Origin: Acidobacteriaceae bacterium
GTDB lineage: Bacteria > Acidobacteriota > Terriglobia > Terriglobales > Acidobacteriaceae
Length of the DNA stretch: 64,000 nucleotides
Direction of reading: 5' to 3'
Assembly (NCBI GenBank): GCA_027449965.1
Contig: DAIDKP010000026.1
Location: 186,001-250,000 of the forward strand
A model generated the notes under the pieces. It saw nothing but the letters and a program-made list of their open reading frames with translations, was not told the origin of the DNA and searched no databases. The translations under genes were made by a program, and so were the position numbers. Positions 7,744-17,258 of this stretch are shown piece after piece. Position 1 is the first letter of the stretch. Every line of letters begins with the position of its first letter.

Positions 7744-9101
7744 TTCCAGCTCCAGTTTGGCATGAAGTCTTTGCCGGTTCGAGTCAACTGCTGTTGTTCT
7801 GTACCATCGGCCAGCATCGTCCAGATGGACGTGTGACCGTTGATGCTTCGTTCAAAGACCAGGTGTCGGCTGTCTGGTGACCAGCTTGGAAAGTCATTGC
7901 TTCCCGAGTCATGCGTCAGTTGCAGCCAGCGCAGAGAGGCAATGTCCATCACGTAAATATCCTGACCGCCCGGCGCGCCAGGGCCGTATTTGCGATTCCA
8001 GCTGAAGGCCAGAAACTGTCCATTGGGCGACCATGAGGGCGAGATTGCGTAGCCACCGTCGGTCATCCGCTGCACATTGCCGCCGTCGGTATCCATGATG
8101 TAAATCTGCGGCAGCCCGGTCCGTCCGCTCACCCAGGCAATCTGCGCTCCGGTCCGTGGATTCCACACTGGCGAGACATCCGGCCCGCGAAACGCTGTCA
8201 GTCTCTTCAGATTGCCGCCGTTGGTGTCACAGGTCCATATCTCCGGATCGCCGGAGCGCGACGAGGAAAACGCGATATGGTTTCCATCTGCCGACCATGC
8301 CGGCGACAGATTGCTGCCGCCCTGTGTGCCGGGTGGAAACGCGACGAAACGTCCGAGGTCGAACGAGTACATACGAATAGCCCAGCCGGAGTTGCTCAGA
8401 GAAGCGAAGGCAAGACGGCTGTTATCTGGCGAGATGCGCGGTGAAAGTGAAAGGATGCCCGCGCGCGCCACCTGATGCTGGTTTTCTCCGTCGTAGTCCA
8501 TCGCCCAGATCTGCTTGCTGCCGCCGCGCGCGCTCACAAAGTAGATCTTTGTCTCCGCGATGCCGCGGACGCCGCCACCCAGCGCGGCAATGATGTCGTC
8601 GGCAAACTGGTGCGCCAGCGTCCGCGCCTGGTCGTCGTTGGCATCGCCGGAGTACTGTTTGGTCAGGATCGGCGGCGTACCCGCATTGCGGTCATCCTGA
8701 AGCCAGCCGTAGACCACCAGATGCCCGCCCGTGGAAGACAGCGCGCCATAGGCCACAAAGGCTGCATTGGCCGGAGCCGCCGCCCACTGCGCCAGGTTGA
8801 TCTCCTGCGGCGAACCGGGCATCGCGGTCGGGGCCATGCTTTTCGAAACCATTTCGAAGATGCCCGCATTGGCCAGGTCATGGAAGAGCGTCGTGTCGAA
8901 AGTGGCCTTCATCACCGGCGTCTGCGGGTCGTTGCCCACCGGCTTCATATCTGCCGCCGCCAGCCGAATGCGCTGCGTACCGACGGGAATATTGCTGCCA
9001 ATGTGAACCCAGTCCTGCGCCTGGACCGGCAATGCCATGAGCGCACAGCAGGCAGCGCCGACCCACGCCAACCTTCGGAGGAAACGGAAATCAAAGATCA
9101 T
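7740..9101 (-). CDS. tolB: Tol-Pal system beta-propeller protein TolB
   Basis: 453-aa periplasmic protein. Signal peptide ends at PVQAQ; TolB N-terminal domain (about 30-190) is followed by a six-bladed propeller with repeated SPxxSPD / W-SPDG motifs (LSPRISPDNSRLAF, LSPAWSADGNHIAF, ISPSWSPNGQFLAF, FPSWSPDSRHLVF). SD AAGGA precedes ATG 9101. It lies 14 nt after the tolA/tonB stop and overlaps pal. It couples Pal to the inner-membrane Tol complex. Confidence 0.95.
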   Translation of the reverse strand: MIFDFRFLRRLAWVGAACCALMALPVQAQDWVHIGSNIPVGTQRIRLAAADMKPVGNDPQTPVMKATFDTTLFHDLANAGIFEMVSKSMAPTAMPGSPQEINLAQWAAAPANAAFVAYGALSSTGGHLVVYGWLQDDRNAGTPPILTKQYSGDANDDQARTLAHQFADDIIAALGGGVRGIAETKIYFVSARGGSKQIWAMDYDGENQHQVARAGILSLSPRISPDNSRLAFASLSNSGWAIRMYSFDLGRFVAFPPGTQGGSNLSPAWSADGNHIAFSSSRSGDPEIWTCDTNGGNLKRLTAFRGPDVSPVWNPRTGAQIAWVSGRTGLPQIYIMDTDGGNVQRMTDGGYAISPSWSPNGQFLAFSWNRKYGPGAPGGQDIYVMDIASLRWLQLTHDSGSNDFPSWSPDSRHLVFERSINGHTSIWTMLADGTEQQQLTRTGKDFMPNWSWK

Positions 9102-9115
9102 GACAATCCTTTTTT

Positions 9116-9943
9116 CTAATACTCACAATAATAGGAGACATGCAGCGGCCCATCGGTTACCGGAGAAGGCAATGGACCGAAAGAGTCAACTCGCTGCGCC
9201 GCGCGCAGACAAGCCTGATCAAGCGTGGGACTGCCACTCGAACGGTCCATGCGAATCTCCGTCGGCGCGCCGTTGCGTTGGATGGTAAACAGAATGTAAG
9301 CCTGCGCGCCTTTGGCGGTGCGCGGGTCAATCTCGCCGCGATAAAGGCTTTGCAGCATCCGCCGCTTGATGTTCTCGACGTAGAACGGATAGTTGAAGCC
9401 GCGCGTGCCAGAGGTCACCGACACCGGCCCGTCGCTGGTCGCCGTCACGGAGCGCTGCATCTGCGAGCTGGCCTGCTCGCCATAAGCGGCGCGGTTCTGC
9501 GGCACCGGCTTGCTGTAGGGGTTGGAGCGTTGCTGCGGCAGCGGCAGCGGCAAGGGCAGCCGCTGCGTCTCATGCTGCTGCTGTTTTGCCTGCTTCTTGG
9601 GCGGAGCCACTTGGGTGGCAATGGGAATCGCGTCCTGATCCTGCGTCGCCTTCACATGGGCGGCTGGCGGTGCCGGTGCCTGGCTTGGCGTCTCGGTGGC
9701 CAGCACATTGTCGTTCGGCTTCTGGTCGGCGGGCAGCGGAAGCGCGTTTGAGACAAGCTGCACGGCGACCGCACCACCTTCGTTGCTGCCCCAGTTGTTG
9801 TGGGACCACCAGCCGTGAATCAGCGCCCAGGCGACGATGCCACCGGCCAGCAGCAGATGTGCCGCAATTGCGGTGAGCATGGGCTTGCCCAGTGGCTCCG
9901 GGGCAAGGGGTGCGGTTCGGCTTGTGTAGAAGGTCGCGCTCAT
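9116..9943 (-). CDS. TolA-position TonB family protein (energy transducer C-terminal domain)
   Basis: 275 aa. One N-terminal membrane helix (about 23-43) is preceded by a short cytoplasmic tail. A Pro/Gln/Lys-rich periplasmic spacer follows, then a C-terminal TonB/TolA domain with YPFYVENIKRRM, RNGAPTEIRMDRSSG and LDQACLRAAQRV. Its place between tolR and tolB says it acts as TolA, carrying TolQR energy to the outer membrane. The C-terminal domain reads as TonB-family rather than E. coli-type TolA, as is usual in acidobacteria. No clear SD; start ATG 9943. Confidence 0.85.
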   Translation of the reverse strand: MSATFYTSRTAPLAPEPLGKPMLTAIAAHLLLAGGIVAWALIHGWWSHNNWGSNEGGAVAVQLVSNALPLPADQKPNDNVLATETPSQAPAPPAAHVKATQDQDAIPIATQVAPPKKQAKQQQHETQRLPLPLPLPQQRSNPYSKPVPQNRAAYGEQASSQMQRSVTATSDGPVSVTSGTRGFNYPFYVENIKRRMLQSLYRGEIDPRTAKGAQAYILFTIQRNGAPTEIRMDRSSGSPTLDQACLRAAQRVDSFGPLPSPVTDGPLHVSYYCEY

Positions 9944-9980
9944 GGTTGGTTGTTCAGGGGCGGCTGTTCTGGGTCGGCTT

Positions 9981-10412
9981 TCAGGGCGCGTTCGTGCCGG
10001 TTGAGTTCACGGGTTGTGTCACAATGCTGATATTGGTGATGCCTGCCTGCTTGATCGCGTCCATGACCGTGGCAAACGCGCCAAAGGGCACGCGCTCATC
10101 GGCGCGGAGATAGATAATCTGCTTCGACGGGTCGGTGTTCTGCTCGTGGAGCCGCCCGGCCAGGTCGTGCAGGTTCACCGGCTGGTCGCCCAGATAAACC
10201 TCCTGATCGCGCGTGACGGTGACCACCAGCCGTGGCACGGTGATCTCGCGTACAGTGCGCGTCCTGGGCACGTTGACCTCGATGCCCGATTGCAGAACCG
10301 GCGCGGTAATCATGAAGATGACCAGCAACACCAGCACCACGTCCACCAGCGGCGTGATGTTGATCTCGGCCAGCGAGCTTTGGGTTCGTCCATTGGCTCC
10401 GGTAAACGCCAT
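9981..10412 (-). CDS. tolR: ExbD/TolR biopolymer transport protein
   Basis: 143 aa with one membrane helix carrying the proton-conducting Asp (INITPLVDVVLVLLVIFM), then a periplasmic domain. It works with TolQ as the proton-driven stator of the Tol machine. The SD (GAGG) sits inside the last codons of tolQ, whose TAA ends 2 nt before this ATG, so translation is probably coupled. Confidence 0.93.
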   Translation of the reverse strand: MAFTGANGRTQSSLAEINITPLVDVVLVLLVIFMITAPVLQSGIEVNVPRTRTVREITVPRLVVTVTRDQEVYLGDQPVNLHDLAGRLHEQNTDPSKQIIYLRADERVPFGAFATVMDAIKQAGITNISIVTQPVNSTGTNAP

Positions 10413-10414
10413 CG

Positions 10415-11185
10415 TTATACCTCGCGCTCAGGAGATCGCAGGTCCTGTGATCGAGCCGGTCCGGCAGCAACCGCCGCGCTGCCTCGAGCGGGAATCTCTT
10501 CGAGCGAGTTGAGCAGCTCGCGCGCGAAGTCGTCGATGCCGGAGGCGAAGACGCGCAGCCGCGCCGCGAACTGGTTATAGGCGATGCCGGCCGGCACGGC
10601 GACGAAGATGCCGGCGGCGGTGGTGATGAGCGCCTCCGAGATGCCCGGAGCCACGGCTCGCAGCGTGGCCGAGCCGGCCGTGCCCAACCCGTGAAAGGCA
10701 TCGACGACGCCCATCACCGTGCCGAAGAGTCCAACAAAGGTGCTCATGGAGGCGATCGTCGCAAGCCACGTCAGACGCTGCTCCAGGCGTGTAAGGGCTT
10801 CGCTGCTGGCCGTCTGCGCGGCGCGTTCGAGCGGTGTGATGTTGCGCGGTGGGCCGTAGCCGCCTGTTTGCCGCTTGTAGGCTTCATAGACTTCATCGAA
10901 GACGGCGGCCAGCGGACTGGGCTGAAACTCGCTGGTGGCCGCGGCAATCTCCTGCAGGCGCGTGGCCTTGCGGAAGATGCGCAGGAAGCGGCGGCTCTGC
11001 TGCGTAGCCTTTTTGAAGCCGCTCATCTTGGAAAAGATGAGCGTCCAGGAGTAGATGCTGGCCAGCGCGAGCAGCACCAGCACGCCCAGCGCAATCGGGC
11101 CGCTGTTGCTGAGCATCTCGACAAAAACATTGGAACCGCTGGATGCACCGGCAGCAGCAGGCGCGGCGGCGTCGGCTTGAAGCAT
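10415..11185 (-). CDS. tolQ: MotA/TolQ/ExbB proton channel family protein
   Basis: 256 aa from ATG 11185 (the 324-aa track version extends into noncoding DNA). Three membrane helices: about 32-52, 140-165 and 180-205. The TolQ/ExbB core is seen in IASMSTFVGLFGTVMGVVDAF and the following EALITTAAGIFVAVPAGIAYN. It forms the pentameric channel around TolR. First gene of the tol operon; no SD is evident before the ATG. Divergent from recN across about 200 bp. Confidence 0.9.
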   Translation of the reverse strand: MLQADAAAPAAAGASSGSNVFVEMLSNSGPIALGVLVLLALASIYSWTLIFSKMSGFKKATQQSRRFLRIFRKATRLQEIAAATSEFQPSPLAAVFDEVYEAYKRQTGGYGPPRNITPLERAAQTASSEALTRLEQRLTWLATIASMSTFVGLFGTVMGVVDAFHGLGTAGSATLRAVAPGISEALITTAAGIFVAVPAGIAYNQFAARLRVFASGIDDFARELLNSLEEIPARGSAAVAAGPARSQDLRSPEREV

Positions 11186-11375
11186 GAGTATCAGAATCGA
11201 GGGAAGAATCGGCGTATACCTCTCACTTTGAACGTAGCAGATGCTGGAATGTGGCTCCAAGTTGTCAATCAGGTACGTTCTGCGCGGAGCGAGCGTCGGA
11301 ATCGGGATGCAAAGCTGGATTCCCATCCTGAACCGTGAGCCGACGGGTGCTGGCGCGAGAAGCCGTGAATATGCG

Positions 11376-11381
11376 CATAAT
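11376..11381 (+). promoter_or_regulatory. Candidate -10 box of recN, leaderless spacing
   Basis: CATAAT ends 6 nt before the recN ATG. There is no SD. It is one of a set of similarly placed boxes in this window. No TTGACA-like -35 is apparent. Confidence 0.5.
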
Positions 11382-11387
11382 GGGTTC

Positions 11388-13073
11388 ATGCTGCTTGAAT
11401 TGCGCGCAGAGAATTATGCGGTGATCGACCACGCGATCGTGCTGCTGGGTTCGGGACTGAACCTGCTGACCGGCGAGACGGGCGCGGGCAAGTCGATTCT
11501 GGTGGATGCGCTGGCGCTGCTGATGGGCGGCAAGGCTTCGGCGGAGGTGATTCGCCACGGCGCGGAGAAAGCGGTGGTGGCCTGCGTCTTTGAATCGACG
11601 CCGGGCGCTGAAGCTGTGCTTGAGGCGAACGGAATCGACGCAAGCGGCACGGAGATTATCCTGCGGCGCGAGGTGATGCTGAACGGCAAGGGTCGCGTCT
11701 TTGTGAATAATCAGCCCGCGACGGTGGCCGTGCTGCGGCAGCTTGCGCCGGAGCTTGCGCTGGTGCATGCGCAGAGTGAGACGCTGTCGAGTTTTGACCA
11801 GGCGCAGCAGCGGGTGCTGCTGGATCGCTTTGCCGCGTTGAGCACGGAAGATGTGGCTCGCGCGCATGGGCAGTGGCGGGCGGCTGCGGAAAAACTGGCG
11901 GAGATGGAGCGCGGCGAGCAGGAGCGTTTGCAGATGGCCGATCTGTGGAGCTATCAGAGCCGCGAGATTGCCGAAGCGCGGCTGAAGCCGCAGGAAGATG
12001 CGGAGCTGGAGAGCGAAAAACGGATTCTGGCCAATGCGGAAAAGCTGTATACGGCGGCGATGAGCGCCTTTGAACAGTTGTATGAAGGCAGCGCTTCGGC
12101 GGAGACGACGCTGCGCGCGGCGCTGCGCCATGTGGAGGAGCTGGCGCGGTACGATGCGCGGTTTGGCGCAGCCGTCGAGCAGCTTGGTTCGGCGCGCGCG
12201 ATGGTGGATGACGTAGCGGAGTCGGTGCGGGATTATGCTGAGTCGATTCACGCCTCGCCCGAGCGGCTGGCGGAGATTGAGGACCGGCTGGCGCTGATCG
12301 ACCGGCTGAAGCGGAAGTATGGCGCGACGGTGGATGAGGTGATGGCGCTGGGTGAAAGCGTGGCCCAGCGGCTGGCCGAGGTGGAGGATCGCGAGAGTCT
12401 TCTGCGCGGATTGCAGGCTGAGGTGGAGGCGGCGCAGGCGCGCTATGTCGTCGCGGCCAAAGCGCTGACCGACCGTCGGCAGAAGGCCGCCGAACGGCTG
12501 GCGAAGAACGCGGAAAAACAGATCAACGAACTGGCGATGAAGGTGCGTTTCGAGGTGGCCGTGGCCGCGCAGCCTGAGACTGCGCACTGGATGGCGCAGG
12601 GCTGGGACAGCGTGGAGTATCGCATTGCCACGAATGCGGGCGAGCCGCTGAAGCCGCTGGACGAAATCGCCTCTGGCGGCGAGATGAGCCGCGTGATGCT
12701 GGCGCTGAAGGTGACGGTGGAGGATGGGGCGCGAACCCACCATACGCGGGCGCTGGCGGCTCCGCGCACACTGGTCTTTGACGAGATCGATATTGGCATT
12801 GGCGGACGCGCGGCCGAGGCCGTGGGCAACAAGCTGAAGGCGCTGAGCCGCGGCCAGCAGGTGCTCTGCGTGACCCACCTGCCGCAGATTGCCGCCTTTG
12901 CCGACCAGCATTTCCTGATCGAAAAACAGGAAAGGCAAGGACGTACGCAGACGCAGGTGCGGCTGCTGGACGAAACCAGCCGCGTGCAGGAGGTGGCGCG
13001 GATGCTGAGCGGAGCCGTGGTGACCGAGGCCAGCGAACGCCACGCCAGCCAGATGATTGCCGCCAGCCGCTGA
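11388..13073 (+). CDS. recN: DNA repair protein RecN
   Basis: 561-aa SMC-like ATPase of double-strand-break repair. Walker A GETGAGKS at about residue 28-35, long central coiled coils (about 150-370), an ABC signature region LDEIASGGEMSRVMLALK and Walker B TLVFDEIDIGIGGR. The track start (11241) is too early; MLLELRAENYAVID is the standard RecN N-terminus, at ATG 11388. It converges on the MFS gene with an 11-nt gap. Confidence 0.95.
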   Translation: MLLELRAENYAVIDHAIVLLGSGLNLLTGETGAGKSILVDALALLMGGKASAEVIRHGAEKAVVACVFESTPGAEAVLEANGIDASGTEIILRREVMLNGKGRVFVNNQPATVAVLRQLAPELALVHAQSETLSSFDQAQQRVLLDRFAALSTEDVARAHGQWRAAAEKLAEMERGEQERLQMADLWSYQSREIAEARLKPQEDAELESEKRILANAEKLYTAAMSAFEQLYEGSASAETTLRAALRHVEELARYDARFGAAVEQLGSARAMVDDVAESVRDYAESIHASPERLAEIEDRLALIDRLKRKYGATVDEVMALGESVAQRLAEVEDRESLLRGLQAEVEAAQARYVVAAKALTDRRQKAAERLAKNAEKQINELAMKVRFEVAVAAQPETAHWMAQGWDSVEYRIATNAGEPLKPLDEIASGGEMSRVMLALKVTVEDGARTHHTRALAAPRTLVFDEIDIGIGGRAAEAVGNKLKALSRGQQVLCVTHLPQIAAFADQHFLIEKQERQGRTQTQVRLLDETSRVQEVARMLSGAVVTEASERHASQMIAASR

Positions 13074-13084
13074 GGAAGTCGGCT

Positions 13085-14356
13085 TCAGCAGGCCGGACTG
13101 TCGAGATCGGGTCTATCGAGCGGCGGGGCGTGGCGCGCACCGCGAAACAGCAGCGCGGCGGAGACGACGAGCGTGGCGAGTGTGGCGGCGAGGCCGATGC
13201 GCAGGTTGCTGTGGTCGGAGATGGCTCCGATGATCTGCGGCGAAAAGGTATCGCCCAACATGTGAATCAGAAAGAGATTGAGCGCCAGCGCGCTGGAGCG
13301 GACCGAGGCGCTGACGGAGTTGCAGACGGCGGCGTTGAGCGGGCCGGTGTTCAGGAAGAGGCAGAACTCTGCGGCCAGCAAAGCGGGTAGCGACCAGCCA
13401 GCCGGGCCGAAGAAGACCAGCGCGGCCAGCGGCAGCGTGAGCAGCACGCTCCAGGCCGAGAGCAGATACAGCGCGCGCGGATTGGTGCGCAGCCAGCGCT
13501 CGGCGAGCCAGCCTCCGAACCAGGTTCCGGCCAGGCCATCGACGACGGTGATCGCGCCCAGCACGGTGCCTGCTGTGGCCACGCTCATGCCGCTGAAGCG
13601 ATAGAGAAAGGTCGGCATCCAGGCTGAGATGCCGCCCATGGTGAAGACCATCATGGCCATGCCGAGCGTGGCCAGCATGTAGGCGGGATTGCTCAGCAGT
13701 GCGAGCATCTGCTGACGCTGCGGGCGTGAGTCGATGTGAGTTCTGAGCACAATTTCACTGGCTCCGCGCTCCGGTTCCACGCCAAGGAGCGCGTAGGCCA
13801 GTGCGAGCAGCAGGCCGGGAATGGCGCCGATGAGAAAGGGTGCGCGCCAGCCGAAGCGTGCTCCAAGCTGGCCGCCCAGCAGGTAGCCGAGCGCGGCGCC
13901 GAGGGGGATGGTGAGGTAGAAGATGGAGAGGATGCGATTGCGCGCGCGGGCCGGGAAGAAATCGGAGAGCACGGCGGGCGCGAAGATGCCAAAGGTGGCC
14001 TCGCCGACACCCACCAGCGCGTGGCGGAAGTAGAGTGAACCGTAGCTGTGGACGCTGAAGGTGAAGAGCGTGGTCAGGCTCCAGAGTGTGGCACCGGCGA
14101 CGATCAGCGGTTTGCGACGGAAGCGGTCGCCGAGCCAGCCGGTGAGCGGCGCGGTGAGCATGTAGGTGACGAAAAGCGCGGTGGTGAGCGCGCCGAGCTT
14201 TTCATCGGAGAGATGGAATTCGCTTTGCACCAGTGGCTGTGTGCCGGGCAGCAGATAGCGGTCGATGTAGTTGAGCAGACTAAGCCCGAGCAGCAGCAGA
14301 AAGGTGATGAGCACAGGCCGCGCTCGAAGTCCGTCGCTCTGCGCCAGTGTGCTCAT
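13085..14356 (-). CDS. MFS transporter (Spinster-like)
   Basis: 423 aa with about 12 membrane helices. MFS signature GWLGDRFRRKPLI lies in the loop after helix 2, preceded by NYIDRYLLPGTQP, which is typical of the Spns/sphingolipid-like branch of MFS found widely in bacteria. Start ATG 14356 with AAAGAG upstream; the longer track ORF runs into queF. It follows queF by 25 nt on the same strand, so they may be co-transcribed. Substrate unknown. Confidence 0.85.
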   Translation of the reverse strand: MSTLAQSDGLRARPVLITFLLLLGLSLLNYIDRYLLPGTQPLVQSEFHLSDEKLGALTTALFVTYMLTAPLTGWLGDRFRRKPLIVAGATLWSLTTLFTFSVHSYGSLYFRHALVGVGEATFGIFAPAVLSDFFPARARNRILSIFYLTIPLGAALGYLLGGQLGARFGWRAPFLIGAIPGLLLALAYALLGVEPERGASEIVLRTHIDSRPQRQQMLALLSNPAYMLATLGMAMMVFTMGGISAWMPTFLYRFSGMSVATAGTVLGAITVVDGLAGTWFGGWLAERWLRTNPRALYLLSAWSVLLTLPLAALVFFGPAGWSLPALLAAEFCLFLNTGPLNAAVCNSVSASVRSSALALNLFLIHMLGDTFSPQIIGAISDHSNLRIGLAATLATLVVSAALLFRGARHAPPLDRPDLDSPAC

Positions 14357-14381
14357 GAAGGCTCTTTCGATGGGGGCGGAT

Positions 14382-14780
14382 TCAGACCTGCGGGCGGGGC
14401 CAGCGCGCTTCAACGATGGTGGAGATGCCGCCGCGGGGGCGGAAGTCGCCGCGAATGACGGCCCAGACCGGGTCGCAGGCTTTGACCACATCGTGCAGCA
14501 CCTGGTTGACGATGTTTTCCTGAAAGATGCCGAGGTTGCGATAGCAGAAGAGATACTCTTTGAGGCTCTTCAGCTCGAGGCAGCGCTCGCGCGGCATGTA
14601 GCGGACGGTGAGTGCGCCAAAGTCGGGCAGGCCGGTCTTGGGACAGACGGAGGTGAACTCCGGATCGTCGATCAGAATTTCGTACGCAGGGAACTGGTTG
14701 GGCCAGGTCTCGATGGCGGGAAACGGGAAATCGAGGCCAGCCTTGGCGTGTTCATCGGTATAACGTGGTTCAAGTGCCAT
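14382..14780 (-). CDS. queF: NADPH-dependent 7-cyano-7-deazaguanine reductase QueF
   Basis: 132 aa. Reduces preQ0 to preQ1 in queuosine synthesis. Catalytic Cys in FTSVCPKTGLPDFG, YMPRERCLELKSLKEYL with the substrate Glu region, and FQENIVNQVLHD; unimodular YkvM-type length. I choose the internal ATG at 14780 (MALEPRYTD) over the track ATG at 14789, because a TAGAAT box ends 7 nt before it and would overlap the longer start. Confidence 0.93.
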   Translation of the reverse strand: MALEPRYTDEHAKAGLDFPFPAIETWPNQFPAYEILIDDPEFTSVCPKTGLPDFGALTVRYMPRERCLELKSLKEYLFCYRNLGIFQENIVNQVLHDVVKACDPVWAVIRGDFRPRGGISTIVEARWPRPQV

Positions 14781-14787
14781 GCACATC

Positions 14788-14793
14788 ATTCTA
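14788..14793 (-). promoter_or_regulatory. Candidate -10 box of queF, leaderless spacing
   Basis: TAGAAT read on the minus strand, 7 nt from ATG 14780; there is no SD. Confidence 0.5.
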
Positions 14794-15009
14794 GCTGGTC
14801 GAAGTCATGCTGGCGTAGTCAAGGATGGGCGCAGTGGGTGAGGAAATTCATGGAGGGTTCATCTGGCGGGCTTGCGGTGGAGATTGTTGCATGGTTCTGA
14901 ACCCTGAGCCGCCATCGATGCGTCCTATATACTGACGACTGGCCGAGGGGGCGCTCGCGCAGAGTTTTGCGGTGGCTCTGCTCAGCGATGCGCACGAGAA
15001 CGAGCAGGC

Positions 15010-16248
15010 ATGGCAGAGGAAGCAAAGCAGAAGCGACGGTACTGGTTGTGGGCGGGCATCGCGGTGATTTTGATCGCGGTCTTTGCGGTTTCACGGCAGT
15101 TGACACAGGACGAGATTCCGATTCATGCGGCGGTGGTGGCGCGGAGTACTCTGCGCAGCACGTTGAGCACGAACGGACTGGTGGAGCCGGTCAAAAACTA
15201 TGAGTTTTACAGTCCGCTGGCGACCTCGGTGGTGCGGATTCCGGTCCACGAGGGAGACGCGGTAAAGGCGGGCCAGGTGCTGATGCAACTGGACGCGGTG
15301 AATGCGCGGGCGCGTGTGTCGTCCGCTTTGAGCGGTTTGCGCGCAGCCGAGGCTTCGCTGGAAGCTCTGCGGCAGGGTGGTTCACTGGCTGAGCAGCAGA
15401 CGCTGGCCTCGAACCTGCGTCGGGCCAGGCTGGATCTGCAACAGGCGCAAAGCGAGTACAAGGCGCTGTCGATGCTGCTCTCAAGCGGCGCTTCGTCGCC
15501 GAGTGAGGTGGCGGCGAGCCGACAGCGAGTGCTGCTGGCCGAGGAAGCGGTGCAGTCGCTGGAGCAGCGGCAAAGCAAACCGTATTCGCCGACTGAACTG
15601 GAGCGGGCACAGGCCAGTGTGAGCGAAGCGCAGACGGCGCTCGATGCGGCGCGAGCGGTGCTGGCGCAGACGACGGTTGTGGCACCGATTGCGGGCACGG
15701 TCTATTCGGTGAATGTGGGCGTCTCGGATTTTGTGGAGCAGGGCAAGCTGCTGCTGGAGATGGCGGACCTGAAGAAGGTGCGCGTGGTGGCGTACTTTGA
15801 CGAGCCGGAGATTGGTCGGCTGGCCGTCGGGCAGAAGATTCGCATTGTCTGGGATGCGCGTCCCGGGCAGGAGTGGCACGGGCATATTACGCAGCTGCCT
15901 TCGACGATTGTGAGCTATGGCACGCGGAATGTGGGCGAGGTGCAGGTGGCGATTGATGACTCGGACGAGGGCCTGCTGCCGGAGACGCACGTGACGGTGA
16001 CGGTGACCACGGCGAGCCAGGTCAATGTCCTGACGGTGCCGCGCGAGGCACTGCACAGCGAAGCGGGCAAGCCGTATGTCTATCGAGTGGAAGATGGCAA
16101 GCTGGTGCATACGCAGGTGACGACGGGCACGATTAACCTGACCGATGTCGCGATTCTCTCCGGGTTGCACGAGGGCGATGTGGTGGCGACCGGATCGCTG
16201 AGTGGAATGGCGCTGGCGGACGGTGATCCGGTGAAGGTTGTGCGGTGA
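15010..16248 (+). CDS. Efflux RND/ABC periplasmic adaptor (HlyD/MacA family)
   Basis: 412 aa. N-terminal membrane anchor (YWLWAGIAVILIAVFAVS), split biotinyl-lipoyl domain (about 60-100 and 215-245, GTVYSVNVGVSDFVEQGKLL), a coiled-coil hairpin (about 100-210, Gln/Ala/Glu-rich), then beta-barrel and membrane-proximal domains. It bridges an inner-membrane pump to a TolC channel. It is followed directly by a TPR gene (GTGA overlap) and a TolC-like gene, but no MacB or RND pump is present. Confidence 0.88.
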   Translation: MAEEAKQKRRYWLWAGIAVILIAVFAVSRQLTQDEIPIHAAVVARSTLRSTLSTNGLVEPVKNYEFYSPLATSVVRIPVHEGDAVKAGQVLMQLDAVNARARVSSALSGLRAAEASLEALRQGGSLAEQQTLASNLRRARLDLQQAQSEYKALSMLLSSGASSPSEVAASRQRVLLAEEAVQSLEQRQSKPYSPTELERAQASVSEAQTALDAARAVLAQTTVVAPIAGTVYSVNVGVSDFVEQGKLLLEMADLKKVRVVAYFDEPEIGRLAVGQKIRIVWDARPGQEWHGHITQLPSTIVSYGTRNVGEVQVAIDDSDEGLLPETHVTVTVTTASQVNVLTVPREALHSEAGKPYVYRVEDGKLVHTQVTTGTINLTDVAILSGLHEGDVVATGSLSGMALADGDPVKVVR

Positions 16249-17219
16249 CGAACAGGCTGCGGAGCGGAGTGGTAGCCGGATTTGCGGTGTTGGTGTGGCT
16301 GGCGGGGTACGGTCTTGCGCGGACGCCGTTGCAGCAGGCGCATCAGGAACTGGAAGCCGGCGAAGCCGATGCGGCGCGCGCTGATCTGCACACGCTGCTT
16401 GAGAGCGAGCCAGACAATGCCGAGGCGTGGAATCTGCTTGGGCGCGTTGCTTTTACGACGCAGGATTGGCGTGGCGCGGTGAACGATGATGAGCAGGCGG
16501 TGCGCCTTGCACCGCAGAATGGCGAGTATCATCTGTGGCTGGCGCGGGCGCTGGGCGAAGAGGCTGGCCATGTCTCCTTTCTGACCGCGTTTGGGTTGGC
16601 GCGGCGGGCGCGGGTGGAGTTTGAAGCAGCCGTGCGGCTGGCTCCGCGGAGTGCGCAGGCGCTGATGGATCTGGCGGAGTTTGACATGGAAGCGCCATCG
16701 GTGCTGGGTGGCGGATTGGACAAGGCCGAGGGTGTGGCGCGACAACTGGATGCGGTGGACGCTCGACGCGGCCATGAGCTGCGCGCCGAGCTGGCGGAAA
16801 AAGAGGGTGATCCGCGACGCGCCGCTCAACATCTGAAGCAGGCGATGGAGGGTGCTCCACATCCGGCGTTTGTGTGGCTGGCGATGGCGCGGCTGGAGAT
16901 GCACCAGAAGCAGTGGACGGCGATGGGCGAAGCGCTGCACCACGCGGCGGATGCGGCAGCGCACGATCCTGGAGCGACGATTGTGCTTTACGATGCGGCT
17001 TCCCTGATGGCGCGAACACATCAGCAGACGGCGGAGTCGATCCAGTGGATGGAGACGTATGTAGCCTCGCCGACAAAGACGGAAGAGGGACCGGCGTTTG
17101 AGGCGCTGGTGCGGCTGGCGCGCTGGTACGATCAGACTGGGAATCCTGCAGCGGCGGCACGAGATCGAGCGGCGGCGCTGGCGCTGGCGCGGGATTACGC
17201 ACCGGCGAAACAACACTAG
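16245..17219 (+). CDS. Tetratricopeptide repeat protein in an efflux operon
   Basis: 324 aa, starting at a GTG that overlaps the adaptor stop (GTGA). An N-terminal signal or anchor segment (GVVAGFAVLVWLAGYGLA) is followed by repeated TPR-like helices (AEAWNLLGRVAF, GEYHLWLARALGEEAG, HPAFVWLAMARLEM). Likely periplasmic. Position between adaptor and outer-membrane factor suggests a scaffold for that complex; the role itself is inference. Confidence 0.8.
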   Translation: MTNRLRSGVVAGFAVLVWLAGYGLARTPLQQAHQELEAGEADAARADLHTLLESEPDNAEAWNLLGRVAFTTQDWRGAVNDDEQAVRLAPQNGEYHLWLARALGEEAGHVSFLTAFGLARRARVEFEAAVRLAPRSAQALMDLAEFDMEAPSVLGGGLDKAEGVARQLDAVDARRGHELRAELAEKEGDPRRAAQHLKQAMEGAPHPAFVWLAMARLEMHQKQWTAMGEALHHAADAAAHDPGATIVLYDAASLMARTHQQTAESIQWMETYVASPTKTEEGPAFEALVRLARWYDQTGNPAAAARDRAAALALARDYAPAKQH

Positions 17220-17258
17220 AAGACGAAAGACGACGCAGGACGTATTCAAGCCGAGCAG

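Noticed and set aside
11265-13043. 592-aa minus-strand ORF
   Set aside because: Shadow of recN; His/Arg/Leu composition and no domain.
14928-14933. TATACT as the promoter of the efflux adaptor gene
   Set aside because: Good -10 match but no -35 and 76 nt from the ATG; not enough to call.
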